A stretch of DNA of 64,000 bases from Siphonodentalium dalli (Eukaryota > Mollusca > Scaphopoda > Gadilida > Siphonodentaliidae): contig CP136061.1 of NCBI GenBank assembly GCA_032622095.1, positions 46,691,797 through 46,755,796 on the forward strand, written 5' to 3'. Below the pieces are notes generated by a model. The model searched no databases. It had not been told where the DNA came from and worked only from the letters and a program-made list of their open reading frames with translations. The translations under genes and the position numbers were made by a program. Positions 1 through 10,300 of this stretch are shown here, one piece after another (positions within the stretch are counted from its first letter, which is position 1; every line of letters starts with the position of its first letter).

Positions 1-358
1 TAAAGAAAACTAAGACCCAATGTACATATTATTCCTAGCAAAAACACAAATGGAGAAAAGTAACATACAAAGAAAATGTGGATTTCGAGTCCTTGTTTGC
101 AAAAATCCTGATGTTTTGAAACATCATTTAATATTATTTTTTATATATTTTACAATTCCACCTTCCAATTAATACATCATGCTATATGTGGCATAAAAGA
201 TATTCAGAGCACACACAATATATTCACAGTTCTGTCCATAAAGGAAATGTGCATTGCACATACGGTCATCATGAGTTCTACAGGTGTGAGCATCTGATTC
301 AATACCAGATAAGCACTGATTTTTGATCCACACAAAGGGAAGATAACCTGATAACTGA

Positions 359-751
359 CAAGCCTGGATATAAGTGTTTCTGACATTTTCAGAATGAGGT
401 CCCCATAGGGCGAATTTAGCGACGCTATGTACACAGTGGGCTAGCACCACCAAATTCACCCTCTGGGGACCTCATTCTGCTTAGGCCTCATCTTCTGGGA
501 AGTATCTATAGTCTCAAATTAACACTGTTTTTAGTAACTTTTCCCCTTCATTTCAGTTTTTTCAGCTTTTCACTTCAACTGGGGAACTTCAATCTGATCC
601 TAGGTCTCCCATAGCAGTTGAGACATAAGCAGAATGAGGTTCCAAAAAGGGTGAGTTCGGTGAAGCTAGCCCACTGAGCAGGATAGCATCACTAAATTCA
701 CCCTCTGGGGACCCCATTCTGCAAATGTCAGACACATTATATCCAGGCTTG
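359..751. mobile_element. Double-hairpin MITE, copy 1
   Basis: The ends CAAGCCTGGATATAA and its inverse bound two palindromes of about 90 bp (390-479 and 630-722) around a shortened core. Each palindrome runs GCAGAATGAGGTCCCC to GGGGACCTCATTCTGC around a GCTAGC-like centre. Non-coding; lies left of the UBA3 exon 4 donor. Confidence 0.85.
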
Positions 752-830
752 GATATTGGCCGAAACAATGATAAACCCAATAAACCAAACCAATCAGAGC
801 AAACCCAAATCTGGAAACTTGTGTACAATC

Positions 831-914
831 TAAAGGATATGGTGTAACATTGCATTCTGGGATATATTAAGTGTATGATTTAAAGGATACGGTGTAACAT
901 TGCATCCTGGGATT
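831..914. repeat. 51-bp tandem duplication over the UBA3 exon 4 donor
   Basis: Positions 831-863 and 882-914 are near-identical and offset by 51 bp. The copy over the real exon keeps GT at the donor; the second copy has AT instead, so it cannot act as a canonical donor. Confidence 0.8.
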
Positions 915-971
915 CTTTTATTTATGAACTCTGCTGCAACATCTGATTTCGCCTTACCAACATCTTTTGGT
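891..971 (-). CDS. UBA3: UBA3 coding exon 4
   Basis: Encodes [19 protein letters not shown] followed by IPGCNVTP, matching the family block after NRQFLFR. Acceptor TTTCAG; the donor GTATCC is weak but the phase is consistent. The 3' edge of this exon is tandemly duplicated at 831-863. Confidence 0.88.
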
Positions 972-3900
972 CTGAAATAAAAGATAAATTCACAATATAC
1001 TTATCGAAATAATGGAGGAATAAACACAAGCCTTGAAATAGTTTGTCTGTCAATTGCAGAATGAGGTCCCCAGAGGGTGAATTTAGTTATGCCATCCTGC
1101 ACTGCGGGCTAGTATCATCAAATTCACCCACTGGGAACCTCATTTTGCTTTGGCCTCAACTGCTATGGGAGACCTAGGATCAGATTGAAGTTCACCAGTT
1201 GAAGTTGGAGATGTTCATCCATTAGTCACCTCGATTGTGAATTTTATCTTCTGCAAATTAGGGGATGTAGAAACTGAACAGAAGGGGAAAAGTAACTAAA
1301 ACAATGTTAATTTGAGACTATAGATACTTCCCAAAAGATGAGGCCTAAGTAGAATGAGGTCCCCGGAGGGTGAAATTGGTGATGCTAGCCCACAATATGG
1401 AACAGCATCACTAAATTCACCTTCTGGGGACCTCATTCTGCAAATGACAGACACACTATTTCAAGGCTTCAATAAAAGGGTGAATATGCTCCACATATAA
1501 AATTGGCTTTTACCTTTTTGCCAAGTTCTTGTGTTTGACAATATCTTATGTTTTCTAATTGAAATAGAGACAATTCTCTAGACAATTAATTATTCTGACA
1601 GAAACAAGGTAATTATTTTAGAGCTTTCATTGTTGTTTCTGATCGAATAACCATGATGTTCAAATATATTGCAATAATTATAAGATCTTGGAAACAAAAT
1701 AAACTAAAGAATACCTGAATAGGAACTGTCGGTTGAGATTAGATACATCAATTGTGTCCATGTCGATTACATCTATATTTCTGATCCCCAACAACGCCTG
1801 AAAACAATGACGTGATACAGAGATCAATGAGGGAAATGGAATCCTGTTCGTCTTAATGCTTTCAATATGGAATGGAATCTCCTAATCAGGTGTGAAAGGA
1901 TACCATGGAGAGGTCTATTCTTCTATGGGGATGTTCAGATCACATTGCTGATGAGAGGCAGACAAGTGCATCGCTAGGGCGTGGCAAAATACGGCTGTGG
2001 TAATTTCAACAAAGGGTCATGACACTGGTGAAAATTGGAGGGGATGGAACCCAAATTCGATCTTGACAAGTAAACTCACATACCAGATTTCATTCCATTC
2101 AGTTCACTTACTAAATTTATCATCTGGAAGTGAAAAAAGAGAATGGAGGGCTGAATGCCCCCTGCCCCCCCCCCCCCCCAGATTGTGCAGGTAATTTAAA
2201 TATTTAAGTCTAAATCTCTGCTTTTCAGAAATATTTTTTCAATACTTTAACCTTTTACAATGTTTACCTTTATGTTTTGATTTACCATTCATAATTTATA
2301 GGACTAACTGGACATTGATCGGTAATGTGTCTGTAACAGTATTGTTTACATAACAATGGTTTTGACATAGTTGTTTTAAAGAATTTCATGACTTTTCCTT
2401 GCGTGCCTTTAATAACTGAGGTTCATCGTATAATTTCACTTACTAGATCTTTCAACAGTTCACAGCCGAGTCCTCCTGCTCCTATTACTAAAATTTTACA
2501 TATGTCTTGAAGGAAACCTAACACCTGAAATTGGTATAATAAGATCAATATGAATTTTATTTTGATTGGTGGTGATACACATACTACAGCTGAACGACTC
2601 GTCTTTGTACATCTCTGACAAATTAGCCTATGAGATGACCTTCATTATGCACAATGTTTATTGATCATATGTAAGGTAAAGGTGCACTTAATTTTCGAGT
2701 CACCGATTATTTTGTTATAGTGCCTTGATATATGGTTTTAATAACAATCTATGTCATAAAATATGATTAAAATACTATAATTCATCACCATTTGGAACAT
2801 CTGTGTCTTAGAAGGTGCCCATAGAGTAATGGAAAATAGCTGAAATCATAAAATCATTTCCCATGTTATGGCTCCCAGAAAGCAACAGAATTCAAACTGT
2901 AGTTTATTTTCAATGGAAGGGAAATAACTCTAAATCTAAATATCTAGAGTTTTTCCCCTTCCATTGAAAATAAACGACTTTGTGAAGAAATTTAGCATAG
3001 AACAGACTTCGATATCTCAATAAAAACAACATGTTTACAGTTTATTACATCAAATAAGTTGCTAAATGATACAATGTTTAGGACTGTCCTCCTTCAAATG
3101 GTATATATTATGGAATATGTTTTATATAATGTGATTTTCGAAAATTAAGTGGGCCTTTAATGCTACAATTTTGTAATGAGCCACAATAAACATGGTATAA
3201 TCAATGCGAAGGTGCCCATTGCCTCAACCTTACAAACCCCTGATAATCAAAAAGCAAATTGGTTGAAATTCATGCCAGGTTTAAGAAAAAGATATGGATG
3301 GCTATCTGCTAACATTAGTCTGAGATATAACAAAAATAAGTTGTAGAAAACTGAAAAGCTTGCAGAAGATTTCTGCTTAATGGTATTTGATATTATAGCT
3401 TGACGAGAATAGCTTGATATTGTACCAAACAGAGACAAAAAAATTTGTTGATATAATATTCAGTCAAATTACAAAAGAAATACACGGGACATCACCATGT
3501 GCATGTATGTCAAATTTTCTTCAGACACTGTCATCCTACATTATATACATGCCATACAGGCACTTTTTTATTACACCGTTGATAAAAAAGAAAGGACTTA
3601 ATCGGAACGATCTTAAGAACTATCGTCCTGTTTCTGGCCTGCCTTTTCTTTCTAAGATCTTAGAAAAGTTAGTTCTCAAACAACTCCAGGAACACCTCGT
3701 GAGTAACAACCTGTTTGAGAAATTCAAGTCCGCCTACCGCCCCAGCCACAGTACGGAAACAGCTCTTCTACGGATAACATCGGACCTTGTTAATGCCCAA
3801 GATGACCGTCAGGCGTCTATAGTTACACTGCTAGATCCATCGGCGGCTTTCGATACGCTTGATCATTCAATCATCATCCAACGGCTATCGGAATCTTTCA

Positions 3901-5230
3901 GCATCGCTGGAACTGCACTTTTGTGGTTTAAGTCCCATCTAACGAACCGCGTCCAGATGGTGCGCATAGGAGACCTAGTTTCTGACACCAAAAGTGTTTC
4001 ATATGAAGTTCCACAAGGGTCTGTAATAGGCCCCGTCTTATATACTTTGTACACAATGCCAGTGGGAGATATCATCAGGAAACACCAACTGAACGTACAC
4101 ATGTATGCTGACGATACTCAGATTTACAGCTCCGTTCAACTGGTACACATCTCCACTTTGGCAACGCGCGTGGAGCAGTGTGTGTGTGCGGTCAAAATGT
4201 GGATGTTGGCCAATAAACTACAACTTAACGATGCCAAAACCGAAGTGTTATTTTGTCCACTGGTTAATTGTAAAGATTTCTCCATACCTGTCATCAATAT
4301 TGGTGGAACCTGTATTCAACCTGCAGATTGTGCAAAAAATCTTGGTGTTGTTATTGGCAAATCAATGTCGATGCAAGCACAGTTGAATCAGGTGTGTACG
4401 TCGCTGTGCATTGAGATTAGACGTCTTAGTCGTCTTCGGCCCTATCTCTCAGAAGCTGCCATGAAGAAGCTTGCAACATGCACAGTTCTGTCTAGAATCG
4501 ACTACTGTAATTCACTTCTAGCTAAATACCAGATAGATAGACTTCAGAACTCGGCCGCCAGATTGGTAAAAGGCGCACCGAGACGCAGCAAATCATCACC
4601 TCTCTTGGCAAAATTACATTGGCTCCCTGTCAAGGCTAGGATTGAATATAAACTAGCAACACTGTGCTTCCAATTCTTCGACAAAACTCTGCCACCATAT
4701 ATTTCGGACCTTCTAACTCGATATGTTCCTGGTAGGGAAGGGTTACGTTCTTCGGACAAACTGTTTCTTGACGTCCCAGACCCCAACTACAAACGTATCG
4801 GGAGACGAGCTTTTACGTATGCTGGTCCACTAATTTGGAACTCTCTGCCTTGCAACTTAAAGAACAGTAAAAGCATTGACACTTTCAAGAAACAACTCAA
4901 AACGTATTTGATGAAACGTTGAACAGTTCACTGGTTGCTATGTCCTTCTTGTGCTTCCTAGATTCTAGCACTCAAACAGTCTTGTGCGCTGTTATCTATG
5001 TTGTATATATATGTGTGTAACTGTGTATAGAATTGTTTATTTGCCAAAGGCGCTTTGAGCTACACCAGGGATTAAGCGCCATACAAATTCCATATTATTA
5101 TTATTATGAATTGATTTATTTAATGATGCCTCACCTCAGGACTAGGTTCAAAATCTGGATGTGAGAAAGGTCCAGGTCGCTCCAAAATCTTCTTCAAATG
5201 GCTCCACTGTCCAAGTAAATTAGACTCCAT
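891..5230 (-). CDS. UBA3: NEDD8-activating enzyme E1 catalytic subunit (UBA3), 5' part, four coding exons
   Basis: UBA3 pairs with NAE1/APPBP1 to adenylate NEDD8 and pass it, through a catalytic cysteine, to the E2 UBC12 for cullin neddylation. Four minus-strand exons (5230-5135, 2524-2444, 1797-1715, 971-891) join in phase and give 113 residues that follow the human protein in order: an N-terminal [21 protein letters not shown] block, the nucleotide-binding loop [15 protein letters not shown], then [20 protein letters not shown] and the [16 protein letters not shown] block. The family is about 440-465 residues, so roughly the first quarter is present; the catalytic-Cys and ubiquitin-fold exons must lie left of position 891. 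The start ATG (5230-5228) has an in-frame TAA just upstream and follows an AG acceptor, implying a 5' UTR exon further right. Intron 1 holds an antisense LINE and a MITE. The gene is head to head with CXXC1. Confidence 0.93.
1028..1468. mobile_element. Double-hairpin MITE, copy 2
   Basis: Full-length copy in UBA3 intron 3: AAGCCTTGAAATAG end, left hairpin 1056-1147, a core of about 200 bp in the opposite orientation to copy 1, right hairpin 1349-1441, and inverted end CTATTTCAAGGCTT. No clear target duplication. Confidence 0.88.
1715..1797 (-). CDS. UBA3: UBA3 coding exon 3
   Basis: Encodes [20 protein letters not shown], nearly invariant in UBA3; its acidic residues contact ATP-Mg in the family. 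It starts in phase 0 and ends with two bases (AG) that complete Arg with the next exon. Confidence 0.93.
2444..2524 (-). CDS. UBA3: UBA3 coding exon 2 (nucleotide-binding loop)
   Basis: Encodes 27 residues with [12 protein letters not shown], the GxGxxG ATP-binding loop of E1 enzymes. Acceptor TTTCAG, donor GTAAGT, phase 0 at both ends. Confidence 0.92.
2677..3159. mobile_element. MITE with TAAAGG(C)CCACTTAATTTTCGA ends
   Basis: The terminal inverted repeats share CACTTAATTTTCGA, and a central palindrome carries TATTTTCAATGGAAGGG and its inverse. A second copy lies at 40346-40813. Non-coding, in UBA3 intron 1. TA or TTAA insertion is possible but not settled. Confidence 0.85.
3414..4922 (+). 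CDS. Reverse transcriptase fragment of a non-LTR retrotransposon (CR1/L2/Jockey-like)
   Basis: The protein has the finger-palm block [19 protein letters not shown], then [14 protein letters not shown], the [15 protein letters not shown] block, and the catalytic YADD at 4104-4115. A C-terminal thumb region ends [18 protein letters not shown] and FKKQLKTYL. The reading frame stays open to TGA at 4920-4922, so the copy looks fairly recent. No endonuclease domain precedes it and the first 50 or so residues do not look like RT, so the element is 5'-truncated near 3560; the upstream ATG is not a native start. It lies antisense in UBA3 intron 1. Confidence 0.93.
   Translation: MILYQTETKKFVDIIFSQITKEIHGTSPCACMSNFLQTLSSYIIYMPYRHFFITPLIKKKGLNRNDLKNYRPVSGLPFLSKILEKLVLKQLQEHLVSNNLFEKFKSAYRPSHSTETALLRITSDLVNAQDDRQASIVTLLDPSAAFDTLDHSIIIQRLSESFSIAGTALLWFKSHLTNRVQMVRIGDLVSDTKSVSYEVPQGSVIGPVLYTLYTMPVGDIIRKHQLNVHMYADDTQIYSSVQLVHISTLATRVEQCVCAVKMWMLANKLQLNDAKTEVLFCPLVNCKDFSIPVINIGGTCIQPADCAKNLGVVIGKSMSMQAQLNQVCTSLCIEIRRLSRLRPYLSEAAMKKLATCTVLSRIDYCNSLLAKYQIDRLQNSAARLVKGAPRRSKSSPLLAKLHWLPVKARIEYKLATLCFQFFDKTLPPYISDLLTRYVPGREGLRSSDKLFLDVPDPNYKRIGRRAFTYAGPLIWNSLPCNLKNSKSIDTFKKQLKTYLMKR
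3560..5106 (+). mobile_element. 5'-truncated LINE, copy 1
   Basis: RT domain, a short 3' UTR with an inverted GGCGCTT/AAGCGCC pair, and an (ATT)n tail at about 5092-5106, as in CR1/L2-type LINEs. The 5' border is inferred from loss of RT similarity. Confidence 0.85.
5135..5230 (-). CDS. UBA3: UBA3 coding exon 1 (N-terminus)
   Basis: Encodes residues 1-32, starting MESNLLGQW and ending PDFEPSPE. The donor is GTGAGG and the phase is 0. An AG acceptor ending at 5242 and an in-frame TAA before the ATG fix the start and indicate an upstream noncoding exon, starting here at 5241. Confidence 0.9.
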
Positions 5231-5368
5231 GTTTTATATTTCTGAAAGGGAGCAATATGAGTTGAATTAATGGCCTACATGTATGATGGTTTTAAGCTCA
5301 TGTACTTTTGATTAAGTTAAAGGGATTAAAATAGATTGATAAATGTAATTCATTATGCTTCTCTGGGA

Positions 5369-5451
5369 ATGATTAACAGCCCTCGGGCCTATTAGCGGCC
5401 CTCGACTGCGTCTCAGGGCGACTAATAGACTCTCGGGCTGTTAATCATTCC
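5369..5451. repeat. Imperfect palindrome GATTAACAGCCCTCGGGC
   Basis: The left arm GATTAACAGCCCTCGGGC is mirrored by GCCCGAGAG...CTGTTAATC about 60 bases on. It could be a decayed foldback element or a cruciform-prone site between the two promoters. Confidence 0.6.
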
Positions 5452-6057
5452 TGTAGAGCCGTTAATAAACCATAACTCCCTCAAAAATCATGATATTGAT
5501 ATATTAGTATAATATTACCACTTTCTCTATTGTAACATGAGGTATGTGTTAAGTAGTATTTTTAAGTAAAATGTTTTCGAACAACCAATTTTTTTTTTAG
5601 TCTGCACAGACAACATATTCAATGAATCAATGTTTGTTTTCACCAGCCAAGGTATTTTGAATAGGACCATTGCAAAAATGAGAAACTGTTTTGCCTAGCT
5701 AATTGTCACCTGATGTGTAGGGCCAATAATGAGTTGACAGCTCATTATCAGCCCTAGACATCACGTGACGTGTTTTACATAACATTACATGTTGAGCATT
5801 ACTGTCTCTTAACATGTTGAGTGCCGGCTATACTAGTAAGTATTTCGTACTACACTATTATGACTATATTCCAGGGTGCCACTATGGGTTATCTCGTACT
5901 TTATATGGGGTCTAGATATTCTGCTGTAGAAATTTAAGAAATTGAGTTCCCCACATAAACATGATTTCAACCATTTCAGGAAGCTCAAATATATGCTGAT
6001 GTGAGTGATGCCACTGCATCTCTGTAATAAATTGACCTAATTGAGGCCGAAAGTATG

Positions 6058-6660
6058 GTTACACATAAGCGTAGGCCTAATGCCATTACACTTATGCATA
6101 ATGCCATTACGCTTAAGCGTAATTCAAATTCCATATCTCAAAACTCCCCTGTAGCTGAAATGGATGCAGCCAATTATTGATGCTAGTAACTTTTAATATA
6201 TATCTACATTAGATGATACCATTATATGTAATAGTAAGGCTATGAAAACCTATTATGCTTAAATGTAATGGCATTATATGCTTAACCCTTTGGCGAGTAG
6301 AACGACATATATATCGCCGAACGGTTCACGAGTGGAACGGCTGCATATATGTCGTTTCAGGAAGTGTCATTTTTATGTAGACATAACTTCAATTGATCAT
6401 CTGATTTATAAATGATTTGTATAGGAAATACACAAAACACACAAAAATAAAATGAATTATTGGACCTTTTGAACCAAATTTGTTAATAATTATTGCTATG
6501 ACATTGACGTTAAACTCACGCATGACGTCATGTATATGATGTTATAGATACTCTCCAAAGGGTTAATCATAATGGAGTTGTGAGTGAGGCATTACGCTTA
6601 AGCATATATACAAATGGCATTATGCTTAAGCATAATGGCATTATGCTTAAGCGTAATAAC
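6058..6660. repeat. Cluster of GCTTAAGC-centred palindromic repeats
   Basis: Units of the type ATGCCATTAYGCTTAAGC with inverted partners recur at about 6058-6120, 6248-6285 and 6588-6660. The TTAA in the palindrome centre was the target of the MITE at 6282-6566. Confidence 0.75.
6282..6566. mobile_element. TTAA-type (piggyBac-like) MITE
   Basis: Bounded by TTAACCCTTTGG and CCAAAGGGTTAA with TTAA at both ends. Removing the insert rejoins a GCATTATATGC-TTAA-TCATAATGG palindrome, which supports TTAA duplication on insertion. A second inverted pair, ACGACATATATATCG / GCATATATGTCGT, lies just inside the left end. Confidence 0.85.
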
Positions 6661-7327
6661 ATTAAATAGCACTAGATAGCTATTAAATGTGAATTTGTCC
6701 TGAATTATGCTTTATAGTCTTAACTTAATGACTAATCGTAATGCATTTTAATACCCAAATTACTCTTAAGTGTAGCCTAATTCACGATCGATTAAGCCCA
6801 ATATAAATGTGAAAAAGACCTCCCGTAAATTCGTACATATAACTTCATTTTGTAAATTGTTATTTTAGTTGTAATGTCATGGGCCCATTCAGGCCATTGC
6901 AATTATGAATTAATGACGGCCATTAATTTATTGCAAGTTATGAAAGTTGCAACGAAAATGGGAGTGACATTTATTAAAGGGGTTGTTTCAAATAGATAAT
7001 AAAGTCACCGAAGAATAGATTTGGGTAGACATAAACACTTTGTTAGAACTGACATGAAAAGACAATAAATTAGATGTTCTTCGTTTGCAATCGTTTTTTT
7101 TCGATGAAATGAAAAAAAATAATTCAAAGACGATTATACGAAACGATATCCACGTCCGATTCCGTAATTTCTATTAGCAAAATTGTCCGAAGTTTCTGTT
7201 TGGGGCGAAATTGGACCTCACAAACAGTGACGTATTACACAATGATACAATTTTCAGAAATCGACTGCTAACAAATTTTCTTTTAAAACTACAAAATCCA
7301 TGGTTATATAGCCCAAAAGATCACGAA

Positions 7328-7360
7328 ATGGATTGCTCAGATAGCGACGCACCTTCTTCT
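7328..7360 (+). CDS. CXXC1: CXXC1 exon 1 (start codon)
   Basis: ATG plus 10 codons, MDCSDSDAPSS, ending at a consensus donor GTAAGT. Phase 0, joins the exon at 11752. The peptide itself is not conserved; the acidic Ser/Asp start and perfect donor support it. Confidence 0.8.
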
Positions 7361-10300
7361 GTAAGTTTTTTTCAATGGTGGCATTAAAAAATTTGGTTTT
7401 TCCAAGTCATTTGTAGCGGTCGTGGTGTAAGAACGACGACTTCTCTGCACTGCACGAGTCTCAGACTGACGTCAGTATCGAGGGGTCAAGAGGATTCTAT
7501 ACGTTTCATAGTATGGTCGTTTTATACCATTTTGTCGTTTCGTAACATATTTTGTTGTCGTTTCGTACCGGATTGTTTGGTCGTTTCGGACCAGATAGGT
7601 CATAGGAAATGAATTTGTCGTTTCGTACCATGTACGAAATTGTTTGGTCGTGTCGACAGTGTCGTACTCACTTACTTACCTTCTGGTGCTTTCGATTGGC
7701 ATGGCATATTAAATTATCAGGCTTTGGAAGGTCGGCGCTGAGGTTCTTGTCTAACTGAGTAACTCGTCACAGTCATCCTGCATTAAATCTTCTCCCAGCA
7801 TTGAGCTCAGGGACGAATATCTGCTCTGTCTGGACGGGCATTTGTCGTAGACGTGTTGAAATTTCTATTCTGTTCACATTGTCTGGTTGGTGGTTGTGAA
7901 ATTTCATCGTCATTTTTCTCTGTTATGGTCGCTGGACAGGCTGCAGTCTTTTGCCGATGTGAACAGCACCAATGGCAATGCATCGCCTTGCTGGTCTGTC
8001 GCTTTACCATGCTTGCTTGCTTGTTGTGGAAGTCCCTCCTTTAGGTGAGGAGCACCCCATTAATTGGGTATATTAAATAATGGTAGTAAAAAAATCTAAT
8101 AAAACTGTCATAATGATAAAAAGGTTGTTAAGCTGAATCCATCGCTGGATACTAGCTTGGGCTTGCCTCTTTTTGTTCCGTTGTTAATCTTCTGCCGCCT
8201 GCTCTATTGTCGTAGTTCGGCTGCATATGTGGTGCAGACCCAATTGATTGGATTCGCTGTTTATGGCATGTCTGTAGACATCAATACTGACGCCGGTGTT
8301 GCATATGTACGGTGCTGCCTGTATCTGTCTGTGTCTGTAGATATTACAGTGCAGGAACCAATTCTGGTTGTAGGCGCACTGGTCCAGGTGCTACCACGGC
8401 CGAGTACCTCTCGGCTGCCATCTGTGGAAACCTGGAAAGACATGTCAGTGTGGTAATAAATAAATAACAATGATTTTTTGTATTGATCCAAATGAATTTC
8501 TATCAATATTGGTTAAAACAACATTCGGCTCATCTTAAACAGTCATTTACATTAATATTCATATCTATATCCTATGTGTAAATTATAATTATAGAGATTT
8601 GTATTGATCCAATTAAATTTAGCAATTGTTAAGTTGATGTTCAAAATAAAATTGTATAATATATACTGGTACTAATCTTTGCATTGAAGACCGTGTTGAT
8701 GCGACGATCCTCTCTTGAACACTGTATGCAATTAACGTCGGAGAGAAAGTCAGACATGATTGTGATATGAATGATGAAATGATGGGGATTCTCACGTTAC
8801 TTATAGGATCCCAAAAAAAAAATTCATGAAAGGTGTGATCAAGAAGGCAGGTAATTAGTAAGAGCCATTCTTGAAAAAACAAACTGTTAACTTAGCGGTG
8901 TTAATACAAATGTGTTAACAGTGTGATCAGTATTCACACTCGATGTAAGCACATCTCATAAGATCTTTCGCCGCATTCCAAAACATGAATAATTATACTT
9001 TAAACTTGTTCTTATTTTCGAGAAATTAGCAGTCCGTTCTAGCTACGTTCCCATATATATAAAATACTGTTGTATGTTAATATGTTGCTGTTTTCCACAT
9101 TTCCAACAAATGGTACGAAATGACCAAAAAATATGGTACATGTATGTCAAAACGACCAGATGGTACAAAACATCCAGTTTCGAAACATCCTGTACCCAGT
9201 CAAGATGATGCAGATCTCTTGTCTTGGTTTCAATTATTAGATGCTTTGTATTATTACCGAAGTTAAGCACCGTCAAACTCATTTAGTCCGCGGATGGTTG
9301 ACCCGTCTGTGATTCTGGGCGCTGCTAACTTTCGGTGCGACTCCCACACTTTTCTCTCATTATGTTACACATTGTTATTGATAATTTTTTTGTCATACAT
9401 TTTTGTAAACTTTCTTTTCCTAGTTTTCAAATTGCGGGTAAGTCATACGAAGGCTTACGAAGCTATGGAGTCAACTGTACCATATATGGTATTGACTTTT
9501 GTCAGTGTTTAGACACTGCCACTTTTGAGTGGGGCATATTCAAAATTGCGTTCTTCCATGTTTATAAACGTAGGTCACCAAGAAGCAGACCTGGACGTGA
9601 GTGACGATTTGAACATTCTGTAGAATTTTAACCAAGATCAAGGGGCACATAACTTTTTCAATTCCAGATGCGCAATGGCGCACCAAAGCAATTATGTGCC
9701 TCAAAATGGAAGGATTGGTTGGAGTGGTGGAAGTCAGTTATCATGAGAGCATCATTAGCTGAGCCATGCTCATTTCCGACTTGGTAATTGGCTCTCCACA
9801 GTTGTTTATAACTATAAGGTCAAATTTATAGCTCCCGGCCCAGTTATGTGTTCGAATTGTCAGGATGTGTTCTTAGTGTTCGGTCTAGGTAACCGGAGAA
9901 CAATCAAGAAGACAGATACACCCAGGGCGTATAGCCCTATAGAATTTCACGTTCTTGAGTTGAGTATTTGCTGGTGACAAAGACGAATCACTAAGAACAG
10001 GTGCTTGACAATTCAATAACTGGGAATTGGTCCAGGAAAAATCTATGACAGGTCACCCCCAATACAGGTACTACTCCCTGCATGCTTGGACACTCCAGTA
10101 CCAGTAACTATACTACACAGTCTGACACAGACAACATCACGGATCCCTTCTCAGATCCAATCAGATCGCTTGGACTCCTATGAACCAATCATTATGCAGC
10201 ACGAGGCTATAAACATGAGTTAAACTAACTATTTTCACAACAATTAGTCCTTGAAGAAGCTACATTTAGTAGTGAAATCGATGAGACATTTATGATGGGA

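Larger units (their letters stand above)
5242..7327. other. UBA3-CXXC1 intergenic/promoter interval
   Basis: Lies between the divergent starts of UBA3 (minus) and CXXC1 (plus). It holds a palindrome at 5369-5451, GCTTAAGC-centred palindromic repeats at 6058-6660 and a TTAA MITE at 6282-6566. The last 500 bp before CXXC1 lack recognisable repeats and are the likely core promoter. No TATA box stands out; promoter positions are not resolved. Confidence 0.6.

Noticed and set aside
8157-8456. Open frame of 99 codons in CXXC1 intron 1
   Set aside because: No recognisable domain, no splice support and low-complexity content (CTGTCTGTGTCTGTAG).
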